A stretch of DNA of 64,000 bases from Acidimicrobiaceae bacterium (GTDB taxonomy: Bacteria; Actinomycetota; Acidimicrobiia; Acidimicrobiales; RAAP-2). Location of the stretch: positions 83,563 to 147,562 of the forward strand of contig PKXJ01000018.1 in NCBI GenBank assembly GCA_003132305.1. Reading direction: 5' to 3'. The notes below the pieces were generated by a model. That model was not told where the DNA came from. It did no database searches and saw nothing but the letters and a program-made list of their open reading frames with translations. This document shows, piece by piece, positions 50,639 through 59,019 of the stretch; the stretch's first letter is position 1, and each line of letters begins with the position of its first letter. Position numbers and translations under genes: made by a program.

Positions 50639-51802
50639 ATGGCAGAGATTGACTTCGACGGCGTCACCAAGATTTTTGGTGTCGGTCCTCCGGCGGTGGA
50701 CCACCTCTCGCTGCACGTCGACGACGGAGAGTTCATGGTGCTCGTGGGTCCCTCGGGCTGTGGCAAAACGACCGCGCTACGAATGCTCGCTGGCTTAGAG
50801 GAGATCACCTCGGGCACGCTCAAGATCGGCAACGCGGTCGTCAACAACGTGCTACCCAAGGACCGCGACGTGGCGATGGTCTTTCAGAACTACGCGCTCT
50901 ATCCCCACATGTCCGTCGCGGAGAATATCGGCTTCGCGCTGAAGATCCGTGGCGATTCCAAGAGTGAGATCAAGCGCAAAGTCGCCGAGGCCGCGTCCAT
51001 CCTGCACCTCAGCGAGTACCTCGAGCGACGCCCCAAGGCACTCTCGGGGGGACAGCGTCAGCGAGTCGCGATGGGTCGAGCCATCGTGCGAAGTCCCCAG
51101 GCGTTCTTGATGGACGAGCCACTCTCGAACCTGGACGCGAAACTTCGCGTCGAGATGCGACTCGAAATCGCGCGCATTCAGCGACTCCTCGGCGTGGCGA
51201 CGGTGTACGTCACGCACGACCAGGTCGAAGCGATGACCATGGGAGACCGCGTCGCGGTACTGCGTGACGGCCAGCTCCAACAGGTGGACACGCCCCAGGA
51301 TCTCTACGATCATCCGGTCAATGAGTTCGTGGCCGGATTTATGGGCTCACCCCCGATGAATCTCGTGCGCTGTCGCGTTCGCGCCGGCAACGACCGGATC
51401 GAAGTTGACTTCGGTGATCAGACCATCGAGCTGCCCTGGCACTACACGTCGTCGCACGAACTGCCCGCTTCGGGACTCGACGTCGTCGTCGGGATCCGTC
51501 CCGAAGACGTCATCATCACCGACGCGTCGAGCCCGAACACCATCCAAACGCGGGTGGAACGTCGCGAGGCGTTGGGTGCGGAGATTCTGGTCCACCTCTC
51601 GCACGTGGACCCGAACACCGACCCGTCCGCCTACGCCGAGAACGCTCGCGCCGACATCTCGCGCAAGGCCTCGCTCGTCGCGAAGATGGGGCCTCGCGTC
51701 AAGATCACCGTCGGCGACGTGCTCTCGGTGCAGCTGTCACCCGAGCACGCGCACTTCTTCGACGCCGCGACGGGCGTGACCCTGAGAAAGCGATCGCGGT
51801 GA
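50639..51802 (+). CDS. ABC sugar transporter ATPase (UgpC/MsmK type)
   Basis: A 387-residue ATPase of the CUT1 sugar importer class. Walker A is GPSGCGKTT, the signature is LSGGQRQRVAMGRA and Walker B is FLMDEPLSNLD. The C-terminal third is the OB-fold regulatory domain (VVVGIRPEDVIITD). UgpC-like ATPases can serve several importers. Its stop overlaps the truncated lactonase gene (GTGA). Confidence 0.94.
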   Translation: MAEIDFDGVTKIFGVGPPAVDHLSLHVDDGEFMVLVGPSGCGKTTALRMLAGLEEITSGTLKIGNAVVNNVLPKDRDVAMVFQNYALYPHMSVAENIGFALKIRGDSKSEIKRKVAEAASILHLSEYLERRPKALSGGQRQRVAMGRAIVRSPQAFLMDEPLSNLDAKLRVEMRLEIARIQRLLGVATVYVTHDQVEAMTMGDRVAVLRDGQLQQVDTPQDLYDHPVNEFVAGFMGSPPMNLVRCRVRAGNDRIEVDFGDQTIELPWHYTSSHELPASGLDVVVGIRPEDVIITDASSPNTIQTRVERREALGAEILVHLSHVDPNTDPSAYAENARADISRKASLVAKMGPRVKITVGDVLSVQLSPEHAHFFDAATGVTLRKRSR

Positions 51803-51975
51803 CGAACCCGATCCCCGCACACTTTGATCGTCAGATCCTCGCGAGTGGTCTCGACCACGCAGAGGGCGTCTGCTGGGATCCACGGCGTCGCGGTGCGGCG
51901 ATCGCGTCGTCAGCGTTCGCCGGGCAGTCCGGTGTCGCGCTGTTCTACCCCTTCCAACAAAGTGAGATGACGTGA
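51799..51975 (+). pseudogene. Internally deleted SMP-30/gluconolactonase-like gene
   Basis: A 58-codon frame starts at GTG inside the ATPase stop and ends inside the GTG start of the aldehyde dehydrogenase (GTGA at both ends). Residues ILASGLDHAEGVCWDPRRRG match the beginning of SMP-30/gluconolactonase proteins, and FAGQSGVALFYPF resembles a later part of the same family. The middle, about 200 residues, is missing in frame. The preserved overlaps suggest an in-operon deletion of a sugar lactonase. The remaining peptide cannot form the six-bladed propeller. Confidence 0.6.
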
Positions 51976-53486
51976 CACGAGTTCTCAGTAGAAATCCCTC
52001 AACGGGCACCGAGCGCGAACTCAACGTGAACGAGACGACCCCCGACGAAGTGCTTCGTCTTTGCGACCGCGCGGCGTCGGTCGCGCTCGAGCACGCGGGG
52101 CGGCCCTTGTCGTGGCGCTCAGAGTTGTTGCGCACGATGGCTCATGAGCTCGAGAATGACGCCGGTAATTTGGTGACCCTCGCTCTCGAAGAGACCGCGC
52201 TCGGTCAGCCCCGACTCGAAGGCGAGTTACGCCGCACGGCCTTCCAACTGCGATTCTTCGGCGACGTCGTCGACGACGGGGCCTTTCTACTCGCCTCCAT
52301 CGACCACGCGAGGGACTCACCGATGGGACCCCTACCCGACCTTCGACGAATGCGCGTGCCGCTGGGACCGGTCGGCGTCTTTGGCAGTTCGAACTTTCCC
52401 TTCGCCTTCTCCGTGCCCGGCGGCGACACCGCCTCGGCCCTCGCCGCGGGCTGTCCCGTGATCATCAAGGCCCACCCCGCGCACCCCGCCACTAGCCAGG
52501 CCTGTTTCGACGCGCTCGTTCGCGGCGCCCAGAAAGGGGGCGCTCCCGAAGGGCTGCTCGGCCTCGTCTTTGGATTTGAGGCCGGCGTCGCCCTCATCGA
52601 CGCGCCCGCTCTGAAGGCGGTGGGATTCACCGGTTCCGTTCCGGCCGGTCGTGCTCTGTGGAGTCGCGCGAACGCGCGGCCGACGCCCATTCCATTCTTT
52701 GGCGAACTCGGATCGGCCAACCCCCTCGTCGTCACGTCGGCTGCCGCGAAAGAGCGCGGTCCCGAGATCGGTGCGGGTTTCGCGGGATCGATGACCCTAG
52801 GCGCTGGTCAGTTCTGCACCAAACCCGGACTGCTCTTTATTCCCCAGGACGCGAACGGCGACGCGCTGGTGACGTCGCTCGTCGAGGCCCTCAATGAACT
52901 CACGACGATGACGATGTTGACCGCGGACATCGCCGATCACTTTCGATCGGGTTCCGTGACGATCGCCGGCGTCGACGACAACAGCCACCTCGTGGGCGAT
53001 GGCCCTAATGGAGGAACGAGCGTGGGTCCCCAGCTCTTCGAAGTCCCCGCGGCGGTCTTTTCGGACCCGTCGTCTCGGGCGCTTCGAGAAGAGTGCTTCG
53101 GACCGCTCGCCATCGTCATTCGCTACCTCAATCGAGACGATCTGTCGAAAGCTCTGGCCAGTGCCGACGCCGCTCTCACCTTCAGTGTCTTCACCTCGAA
53201 CAACGACGATGACGCGGCGTGGCTCGTAGAACTCGGTCACACCAAGGCCGGACGCGTTATCGCGAACGGATTTCCCACCGGCGTAGGCGTGAGTTGGTCC
53301 ATGCAACACGGCGGTCCGTGGCCGGCGACGACCAACTCGTCGGCGACCTCGGTCGGCGCGAGTGGCGTCGATCGATGGCTGCGCCCCGTCACCTACCAAG
53401 GTGTGCCCGAGGAACTCCTGCCCGAAGCTCTTCGTGACGCCAATCCACTGGCGGTGCCCCAACGCGTCGACGGCGTCCGGCGCTAG
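51972..53486 (+). CDS. 2,5-dioxovalerate (alpha-ketoglutarate semialdehyde) dehydrogenase
   Basis: A 504-residue aldehyde dehydrogenase. Catalytic residues are C282 in GAGQFCTKPG and E245 in FFGELGSANPL; the cofactor region is VGVFGSSNFPFAFSVPGGD. This GSSNFPFAFS plus ELGSxNP pattern is typical of the ketoglutarate-semialdehyde dehydrogenase group that ends oxidative pentose and hexarate pathways at 2-oxoglutarate. It closes the operon that starts with the M24-like gene and lies three bases from the convergent trpG stop. Confidence 0.92.
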   Translation: MTRVLSRNPSTGTERELNVNETTPDEVLRLCDRAASVALEHAGRPLSWRSELLRTMAHELENDAGNLVTLALEETALGQPRLEGELRRTAFQLRFFGDVVDDGAFLLASIDHARDSPMGPLPDLRRMRVPLGPVGVFGSSNFPFAFSVPGGDTASALAAGCPVIIKAHPAHPATSQACFDALVRGAQKGGAPEGLLGLVFGFEAGVALIDAPALKAVGFTGSVPAGRALWSRANARPTPIPFFGELGSANPLVVTSAAAKERGPEIGAGFAGSMTLGAGQFCTKPGLLFIPQDANGDALVTSLVEALNELTTMTMLTADIADHFRSGSVTIAGVDDNSHLVGDGPNGGTSVGPQLFEVPAAVFSDPSSRALREECFGPLAIVIRYLNRDDLSKALASADAALTFSVFTSNNDDDAAWLVELGHTKAGRVIANGFPTGVGVSWSMQHGGPWPATTNSSATSVGASGVDRWLRPVTYQGVPEELLPEALRDANPLAVPQRVDGVRR

Positions 53487-53489
53487 GCG

Positions 53490-54155
53490 TCAGCGGCGCG
53501 GCTGGGGTAGGGCCGCGCGAACTTCGTCGGCGCGACGACCCAACGTCTGAGTTCTCGCGAGCGCGTCGCGGGCACCGCAGCGCTCGAGCCAGTTCGCCAG
53601 CATCAAGTAGCCGTCTTGGGTGAGCACCGACTCGGGGTGAAACTGCACCCCTTCGAGATCCAACGAACGATGGCGAATACCCATGACGAGCCCGTTCGAC
53701 CTCGCGCTCACCTCGAGCTCGTCGGGTAGGCCCTCGTCGACGACGACGAGAGAGTGGTAGCGACCAACGACGAGAGGATTCGCGACGTCTCGAAAGACGC
53801 CCCGACCGTCGTGTGTGACCAGACTCGCTCGCCCGTGCAAGAGTTCGGGCGCGACGAGCACCCTTCCGCCGAAGGCTTCGGCGAGCGCCTGGTGACCGAG
53901 ACAGACACCCAACAGGGGCACGTCGGCCTCGCTGCAGTAACGAACGATCTCTAAACAGTTGCCCGCCGTGCTCGGATATCCCGGTCCCGGTGAGATGAGC
54001 ACACCGTCGGGGTGCATCCGCGCCACGTCGCTCGCGGCGACCTCGTCGTTTCGTCGCACCGTGACGAGGGCCCCGAGTTCGCCCAGGTACTGCACCAGGT
54101 TGTAGACGAACGAGTCGTAGTTGTCAACGACGAGAATCGAGGGGCTACCGGACAT
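53490..54155 (-). CDS. trpG: Anthranilate synthase/aminodeoxychorismate synthase glutaminase subunit
   Basis: A 221-residue class I glutamine amidotransferase. Motifs: ILVVDNYDSFVYNLVQYL, oxyanion GPGYPS, nucleophile GVCLGHQA and HPE triad VQFHPES. It supplies ammonia to TrpE, encoded divergently 40 bases away; the same subunit may also serve PabB. ATG 54155 is chosen over an upstream TTG. TAGTAT lies eight bases before the start as a possible -10 box. Confidence 0.92.
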   Translation of the reverse strand: MSGSPSILVVDNYDSFVYNLVQYLGELGALVTVRRNDEVAASDVARMHPDGVLISPGPGYPSTAGNCLEIVRYCSEADVPLLGVCLGHQALAEAFGGRVLVAPELLHGRASLVTHDGRGVFRDVANPLVVGRYHSLVVVDEGLPDELEVSARSNGLVMGIRHRSLDLEGVQFHPESVLTQDGYLMLANWLERCGARDALARTQTLGRRADEVRAALPQPRR

Positions 54156-54195
54156 GTAGCGCAATACTACGGCGCCGAGTCACTATCCTTTCGCC

Positions 54196-55704
54196 ATGGA
54201 ACCCCTCGAACTCGCGTCGTTCCTCGACCTCACGGCGCAAGGCTTCAACGTGGTGCCGCTGCACGTGACCCTGCAACTCGACCGCGAAACGCCCGTGTCG
54301 CTGTACCAACAACTCGGCGAGCGGGCCATCTTCCTCTTGGAGAGCGCGGCGCTCGGCGACGCGACCGGTCGATACTCGTTCATTGGTCTCGATCGTCGCT
54401 GGCGCCTCACGACGCGAGACACCCGCACGGTGCTCGACGACGGCGAGACGCGCGAAAGCGACCGCGAACCCTTAGACGAGCTACGCGCACTCCTAGCGCA
54501 CTATCGAACGTACGTGACGAGTGATCTTCCCGATTTCATTGGCGGCGCGGTGGGATTCGTGACCTACGACTACGTACGTCGCCTCGAGCGACTGCCGGGC
54601 CGCACGGGCCCTCCCACCTGGCCCGACGTCGATTTCTCCTTTCCCGGCGCGGTGCTGATCTGTGACCACGTGCGTCACTCGACGACCGTCGTCGTTCTCG
54701 CCATCGTCGAGTCGAGCGATCCCGCCGAGGTCTACTCCGAGGCCCGTGGCCGTCTCGATGAACTGGTCACCACGCTGTTGGCCCCGTCGCCACGAGTTGA
54801 TTCCAGCGCCGAGCGCCTGGTCGCGACCGCTCCTCAGAAGAGGTCCTCGATTGACATCCGAGCGATCGCCAAGGATCTTTCAAACTTCAGCGCCGCAGAG
54901 TACGAAGAGATCGTCGAGCGCGCCAAAGAGTACATCGTCGCCGGCGACGTCTTTCAAGTCGTCCCGAGCCAGCAGTTTCAACGCCCGAGTGACGTCAACC
55001 CGCTCACCTTGTACCGAGTCCTTCGCGCGCTGAACCCTTCGCCGTACATGTACCTCTTGGACTCGGGCGACCATCAAATCGTCGGCGCCTCGCCGGAGAT
55101 GTTGATGCGGGTGCACGAACGCGTCGTGAGTACTCGACCGATTGCCGGCACCAGACGGCGCGGTGACAGCGATGCCGAAGACCTCGCCCTCGAAGCCGAG
55201 ATGCTGGTGGACGAGAAGGAGATCGCCGAGCACGTGATGCTCGTGGACCTCGGACGAAACGATATCGGCCGCGTCGCGAAGCCCGGAACCGTTCGCGTGG
55301 AACAACTGGCGCACGTCGAGCGCTTTTCTCACCTGATGCACCTCGTCAGTCACGTCGACGGCGAACTACAAGATGGCCTCGACGCCTTCGACGCCTTTAA
55401 CGCGCTCTTTCCCGCGGGCACGTTGACCGGCGCGCCCAAGGTACGCGCCATGGAACTCATCGACGAGTTCGAGCCGGTCTACCGCGGGCCCTACGGGGGT
55501 GCCGTGGGCTACTTCTCGCTGTCGGGAAACGCTGACTTTGCGATCACCATTCGAACACTCTCGTTACGTGAAGGCGTCGCCACCGTGCAGGCCGGCGGCG
55601 GCGTCGTCGCCGACAGCCACGGCGACTTTGAGTACCAAGAGTGTCTCAACAAGGCCTCGGCTCCCCTGCTGGCTCTCGAAATCGCCGACGCGCTGGCTAA
55701 CTGA
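54196..55704 (+). CDS. trpE: Anthranilate synthase component I
   Basis: A 502-residue chorismate-using enzyme. The feedback-type motif LLES occurs in FLLESAALGDATGRYSFIG. The C-terminal chorismate-binding domain shows RPIAGTRRRG, LVDLGRNDIGRVA, LFPAGTLTGAPK and GPYGGAVGYF. It makes anthranilate with the divergently encoded TrpG. TATCCT (54184-54189) ends six bases before the ATG and no ribosome site is seen, so the mRNA may be leaderless. Confidence 0.95.
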   Translation: MEPLELASFLDLTAQGFNVVPLHVTLQLDRETPVSLYQQLGERAIFLLESAALGDATGRYSFIGLDRRWRLTTRDTRTVLDDGETRESDREPLDELRALLAHYRTYVTSDLPDFIGGAVGFVTYDYVRRLERLPGRTGPPTWPDVDFSFPGAVLICDHVRHSTTVVVLAIVESSDPAEVYSEARGRLDELVTTLLAPSPRVDSSAERLVATAPQKRSSIDIRAIAKDLSNFSAAEYEEIVERAKEYIVAGDVFQVVPSQQFQRPSDVNPLTLYRVLRALNPSPYMYLLDSGDHQIVGASPEMLMRVHERVVSTRPIAGTRRRGDSDAEDLALEAEMLVDEKEIAEHVMLVDLGRNDIGRVAKPGTVRVEQLAHVERFSHLMHLVSHVDGELQDGLDAFDAFNALFPAGTLTGAPKVRAMELIDEFEPVYRGPYGGAVGYFSLSGNADFAITIRTLSLREGVATVQAGGGVVADSHGDFEYQECLNKASAPLLALEIADALAN

Positions 55705-55830
55705 GTCGGCCGAGTATCGCGTCAGAAAATGGACCACTCGCTGGGCCGAGGCACTCGGGTGTACGGCGACTTCGAGAACTATTGCGTGTCGCTTCAGTTG
55801 TTCACGAGGTAGTGCGCCGCTTCCATTGGA

Positions 55831-56028
55831 CTATTTCGCACCGTGGCGTGAGCCTTTAGAAAGCCAAGACATGAGCTTCATATTGACGGTCAGCGCCACC
55901 ACCGCAATGGCGACCATCGCAACTTCGCCCAGGAACCCTCGCGGTACAACATTCTTTTGACGCTTTTGATTCGAGCTTGCCGGAGCTCGCGAAGAATCAC
56001 GTTTCGCCGTCGACGAGTGTGTGGACAT
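55831..56028 (-). CDS. Small single-helix membrane protein
   Basis: A 65-residue protein with an unusually good ribosome site, AAAGGAGG six bases before the ATG, which argues that it is real. The N-terminal half is Ser/Lys/Arg-rich; one hydrophobic segment (EVAMVAIAVVALTV) follows. No family recognised. It diverges from the iron-permease-like gene; the 126 bases between it and trpE show no gene. Confidence 0.6.
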   Translation of the reverse strand: MSTHSSTAKRDSSRAPASSNQKRQKNVVPRGFLGEVAMVAIAVVALTVNMKLMSWLSKGSRHGAK

Positions 56029-56303
56029 ACAGTTCCTCCTTTAGTAATGAAGTCGTCGTGTCCGCACGGGCGACAATCGTCTAGATCGTCCGACCCGAAC
56101 CTGGCGTCTTAAGAAAGAGGGAGAGTCCCTCCAGTACGACCACTTTAAAGGTCGGCTTTTGGTGTCGAGCCGGTTACGCTTTTCTTCAATGCCCTGCTGA
56201 GCGGCGACGTGTCCCTGGTGGGCGCCAGTCGAACGGCTTGCAGAACCCGGCGAAACTCGTCGACGCGTCTTCATCGAAGGCGTTCCTAGCCAAAGGAGAG
56301 CTC
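56029..56303. promoter_or_regulatory. Divergent intergenic region with a small hairpin
   Basis: The 275 bases between the small membrane-protein gene and the iron-permease-like gene presumably hold both promoters. GAGGGA-GAG-TCCCTC at 56117-56131 is a perfect six-base hairpin with a three-base loop. No other gene is apparent. Confidence 0.35.
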
Positions 56304-56699
56304 ATGGAGGATTCGGCGATTCCACAACTCTTTAGTCGCGCGCTGCACTGGGTCGGCGAACTTACCTCTCGAGCGAGTGCGGCCGTCGTCGTCGCCACGG
56401 TCCTCCTCATCTTTATTCTTGTTTCGGCTTTCAGTGGATTCCCCGGAAAATGGCAGATGGTGTTCTCCACGGTGGCCAGTTCGATCACGCTGGTCATGCT
56501 GTTCGTCATTCAACACACCCAAAGTCGCCAGCAGACGGTGCTGCAACTAAAGCTCGATGAGCTGATTCGAACGTCCCCACAGGCCGATGACCTCCTGGTC
56601 CACTTAGAGGTGGCCGAGGACGCCGAACTGATTGAACGCGAAGAGAGCCAGGTCGCCCATCACGAGGCCCTACGAGAGCCCAACGGCGACGTGAAGTAG
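56304..56699 (+). CDS. Low-affinity iron permease-like membrane protein
   Basis: A 131-residue protein of the low-affinity Fe/Cu permease domain family (FET4-like small bacterial form). Two hydrophobic segments are visible: AAVVVATVLLIFILVSAFSG and FSTVASSITLVMLFVIQHTQ. The latter is followed by the family's SRQQTVLQLKLDELIRT amphipathic stretch and an acidic tail. AAAGGAG lies five bases before the ATG. Transport activity in bacteria is not well established for this family. Confidence 0.8.
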   Translation: MEDSAIPQLFSRALHWVGELTSRASAAVVVATVLLIFILVSAFSGFPGKWQMVFSTVASSITLVMLFVIQHTQSRQQTVLQLKLDELIRTSPQADDLLVHLEVAEDAELIEREESQVAHHEALREPNGDVK

Positions 56700-56714
56700 C
56701 CTTTACGTCCCCGC

Positions 56715-56744
56715 ACACTCTTCGAACACTCTTCGAACACTCGG
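56715..56744. repeat. Short tandem repeat
   Basis: The 11-base unit ACACTCTTCGA occurs twice head to tail (56715-56725, 56726-56736) and starts a third time (ACACTCgg). It lies in the gap after the iron-permease-like gene. Confidence 0.8.
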
Positions 56745-56802
56745 CTACACACGAACGGTCGATTCACCGATTCACGATGACGAGATCAGTGACGTCGACC
56801 TT

Positions 56803-57183
56803 TCAGAAATAGTCAACAAACCTGCTCTGACGGTTTATCGGAGCCTCAGGAAACTCTTCAGCCCTTTGACCGAGGTGCAGAGCAATCTCTTGAAGCGATG
56901 CGTCAAGTGCCTGAGCAGTTCGAATGAGCTGCTCTTTGAACATCGTCTGTCCACCCGCCACCATATTTTTGCCCGACGTGAACGTGAGATCATCCTCAAT
57001 ACGGTGAATCTGGCGCTCAATCGCTGCAAAAAGTTGGGCCGCTATCTGTATCAATCGTTCAACGTCATCGTGCAGTGGACTGATCTCGAACTCACTGTCC
57101 ACTAAGTGCATAGAGCGAGACTCGCTCATCAAGAGAGCGACCGCGTCTGGACCATCGGGCGACTCATCGCTTTCTAAAAGCAT
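56803..57183 (-). CDS. Helical protein of unknown function
   Basis: A 126-residue frame from ATG 57183, rich in predicted helix: DDVERLIQIAAQLFAAIERQI, then RTAQALDASLQEIALHLGQ. It starts inside the last codons of the CsbD-like gene (20-base overlap), which suggests coupled translation. No hydrophobic segment and no recognised family. The neighbourhood of small stress-type genes suggests a similar context. Confidence 0.45.
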   Translation of the reverse strand: MLLESDESPDGPDAVALLMSESRSMHLVDSEFEISPLHDDVERLIQIAAQLFAAIERQIHRIEDDLTFTSGKNMVAGGQTMFKEQLIRTAQALDASLQEIALHLGQRAEEFPEAPINRQSRFVDYF

Positions 57184-57340
57184 CCTTGACCTTCTCGCCC
57201 GCCTGTTTGAGGTCGCCAACCTTTTGGTCGTGCCGTCCATCCGCTTCGAGGTCCTTACTACCTACGGCGTTGCCGGTCGTTTCCTTTACTTTTCCCTTGG
57301 AGACCTGAAAAATATTCCGAACCTTATCCTTCATGGCCAT
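57164..57340 (-). CDS. CsbD-like stress protein
   Basis: A 58-residue protein reading MAMKDKVRNIFQ, then SKGKVKETTGNAVGSKDLEA and GDLKQAGEKVKDAF. This is the CsbD pattern (KGKxKExxGxxxGxxxLxxxG...). GAAGG lies six bases before the ATG. CsbD proteins are small hydrophilic proteins induced by general stress in many bacteria; their molecular role is not established. Overlaps the downstream helical-protein gene. Confidence 0.85.
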   Translation of the reverse strand: MAMKDKVRNIFQVSKGKVKETTGNAVGSKDLEADGRHDQKVGDLKQAGEKVKDAFRKR

Positions 57341-57635
57341 AGTTGGCCTTCTTCCTTCTCTTAGAGAGGCCTCCGCCCCTGCGAAACTTCGAAACTTCCA
57401 CTACTTACTGCCACATTCCTTCGCCGGGCGGTTTCGTAACATTTCGCGACGTCATCGAACGATCAAGAACACGATGACAATTGCAAGAATATTTATGACT
57501 GTGCCGGCACGGCTGTAAAGCCTTCTCCTCCTTTCAAGATCTCTCGCCTCGACCAAGTCCAGGTCGAGAAGGTCTCGGACGATGCGAAGACGGGTTGTCG
57601 CCCCTCACCGTGGCGCCCGGGACGAACGTCACTAC
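57341..57635. other. Intergenic region with a hairpin
   Basis: CTCGACC (57548-57554) and GGTCGAG (57562-57568) form a perfect seven-base hairpin. On the minus strand near 57480-57535 there is AAAGGAGG followed by a short hydrophobic stretch (INILAIVIVFLIVR), but without a usable start codon in frame, so I do not call it a gene. Confidence 0.35.
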
Positions 57636-57902
57636 CTACCCCTTCGTCTCTTCGTGCAAAGAACTCGAGCGACCTTGAGGATCCACGACTTGGCGATCCA
57701 TCGTGTGAGAACCCGCGCCGACACTACGTCGCGAGATGCCAAAGATAATTGACGACACGATGAACCCAGCGGCTCCGGCAATCATGAGAATGAGGCCTAC
57801 GGTAGATAATCGAAAGCCGGTGCCTTGGTAGGTCACCGCCCAATACATAATTGCGCCAGCCGCCGCCGCGATAGCGCTGAGAACCATTCCTGGCAGACCC
57901 AT
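57636..57902 (-). CDS. DUF6458-like two-helix membrane protein
   Basis: An 88-residue protein starting at ATG 57902 with AAGGG five bases upstream. Two hydrophobic helices (MVLSAIAAAAGAIMYWAV and VGLILMIAGAAGFIVSSIIF) surround a short loop. A hydrophilic tail follows. The pattern fits the small actinobacterial DUF6458 family, of unknown function. The next 280 bases, up to the ANTAR gene, show no gene. Confidence 0.65.
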   Translation of the reverse strand: MGLPGMVLSAIAAAAGAIMYWAVTYQGTGFRLSTVGLILMIAGAAGFIVSSIIFGISRRSVGAGSHTMDRQVVDPQGRSSSLHEETKG

Positions 57903-58182
57903 ATCATCCCTTCTTCTTACGGGCTCGACAGATGTCAAGCGAGAAGGATGCGAGGTCTGGACGTCCCAACTGGAGAGTACCACCCCCTCGGTGTGCGTGG
58001 CGGAGACGTCGAGACTCGACGTACGACACTCCCGTCTCGAGGTACCGAGTCAATCGCCAGTGGACACCGAGGATAAGTTGATTGCGCGGGCCCACCCCAC
58101 TTGGGGCGTCAAAAGAGGGCGCCCCCGAAGCAACGACTTTGCTTCTTGACCCATCGCCCGATCGCCCAGGGAGCGGTTTCGC

Positions 58183-58935
58183 TCAGGATTCAGTGTTCCT
58201 AGACGCGGACCTGGTCGGGTGGTTAAGGCTGCCCGGGTGGAGCGAACCTTCCACGATTCGCGTGGCCACCTCGGTGAGGCCCTCATTATGGTTGCGTGCG
58301 TACGCCCGGAGTCGAGCGAAAGCCTTATCCATGTCGCTACTCGTCGCTTGGCTAATTATCCCCTTCGCCTGTTCGATAACGATTCGACTATTGAGGGCAT
58401 TACTCAACTGTTCGTTTAGCGTGTGAGCGTCCAGGGACGAGCGGTGCTGAAGAATCGCGATAGTGGCAACGTCAGCCAGTCCCTGTACCACGACGACGTC
58501 GTCGACCTCGAGGGGTCCCTGCGTCGTTCGAAAGAGATTGAGCGCGCCAATCGTTCGTCCGCGAAGTCGCATTGGAAGACTGTGCACCGAACGAAAGCCC
58601 TGATCGAGCGCTCGCGGCGTAAAGAGTGGCCATCGCCCATCGGCTTCACTCAGCGAGTAGTTGACGATGGCCTTACCGTCTCGAAAACAGTCCACGCAGG
58701 GGCCCTCATTGGCTTGAATCTGAAAGAGTTCGAGTACTCGCATCGACTCGCTGGAGGAGGCCACGAACTGCAGTTCCCCCCCGGGAGAGGCCAACATCAC
58801 GCCAGCGGCGTCGACGTCGACGGCCTCGACGCAGCGATCGGTGAGGACCGTGAGAACGTCAATCACGTCATAGTGGTCCACGAGATTGTCGGCGAGTTCG
58901 ACGAGCGTTGCGATTAAGAGGGATTCTCTAGCCAT
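58183..58935 (-). CDS. GAF-ANTAR domain transcription antiterminator
   Basis: A 250-residue signalling protein. The GAF domain (about 15-165) contains VDVDAAGVMLASPGG and NEGPCVDCFRDG. The ANTAR RNA-binding domain (about 170-230) reads LSNALNSRIVIEQAKGIISQ and AFARLRAYARNHNEGL. ANTAR proteins bind paired hexaloop hairpins in nascent RNA to prevent termination. GGTGGAG directly precedes the ATG. A second protein with the same architecture is encoded 84 bases upstream, probably in one transcript. Confidence 0.92.
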   Translation of the reverse strand: MARESLLIATLVELADNLVDHYDVIDVLTVLTDRCVEAVDVDAAGVMLASPGGELQFVASSSESMRVLELFQIQANEGPCVDCFRDGKAIVNYSLSEADGRWPLFTPRALDQGFRSVHSLPMRLRGRTIGALNLFRTTQGPLEVDDVVVVQGLADVATIAILQHRSSLDAHTLNEQLSNALNSRIVIEQAKGIISQATSSDMDKAFARLRAYARNHNEGLTEVATRIVEGSLHPGSLNHPTRSASRNTES

Positions 58936-59019
58936 TACTCCACCTGATCTCTATCCCTTCGATGACGACTAGTGACATCAACGGGTCTGGCTGGTCCAAT
59001 CATTGGAATACTAGCCTTC

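Noticed and set aside
57430..57535. Tiny hydrophobic peptide behind a strong ribosome site on the minus strand
   Set aside because: No ATG, GTG or TTG is in frame at a usable distance.
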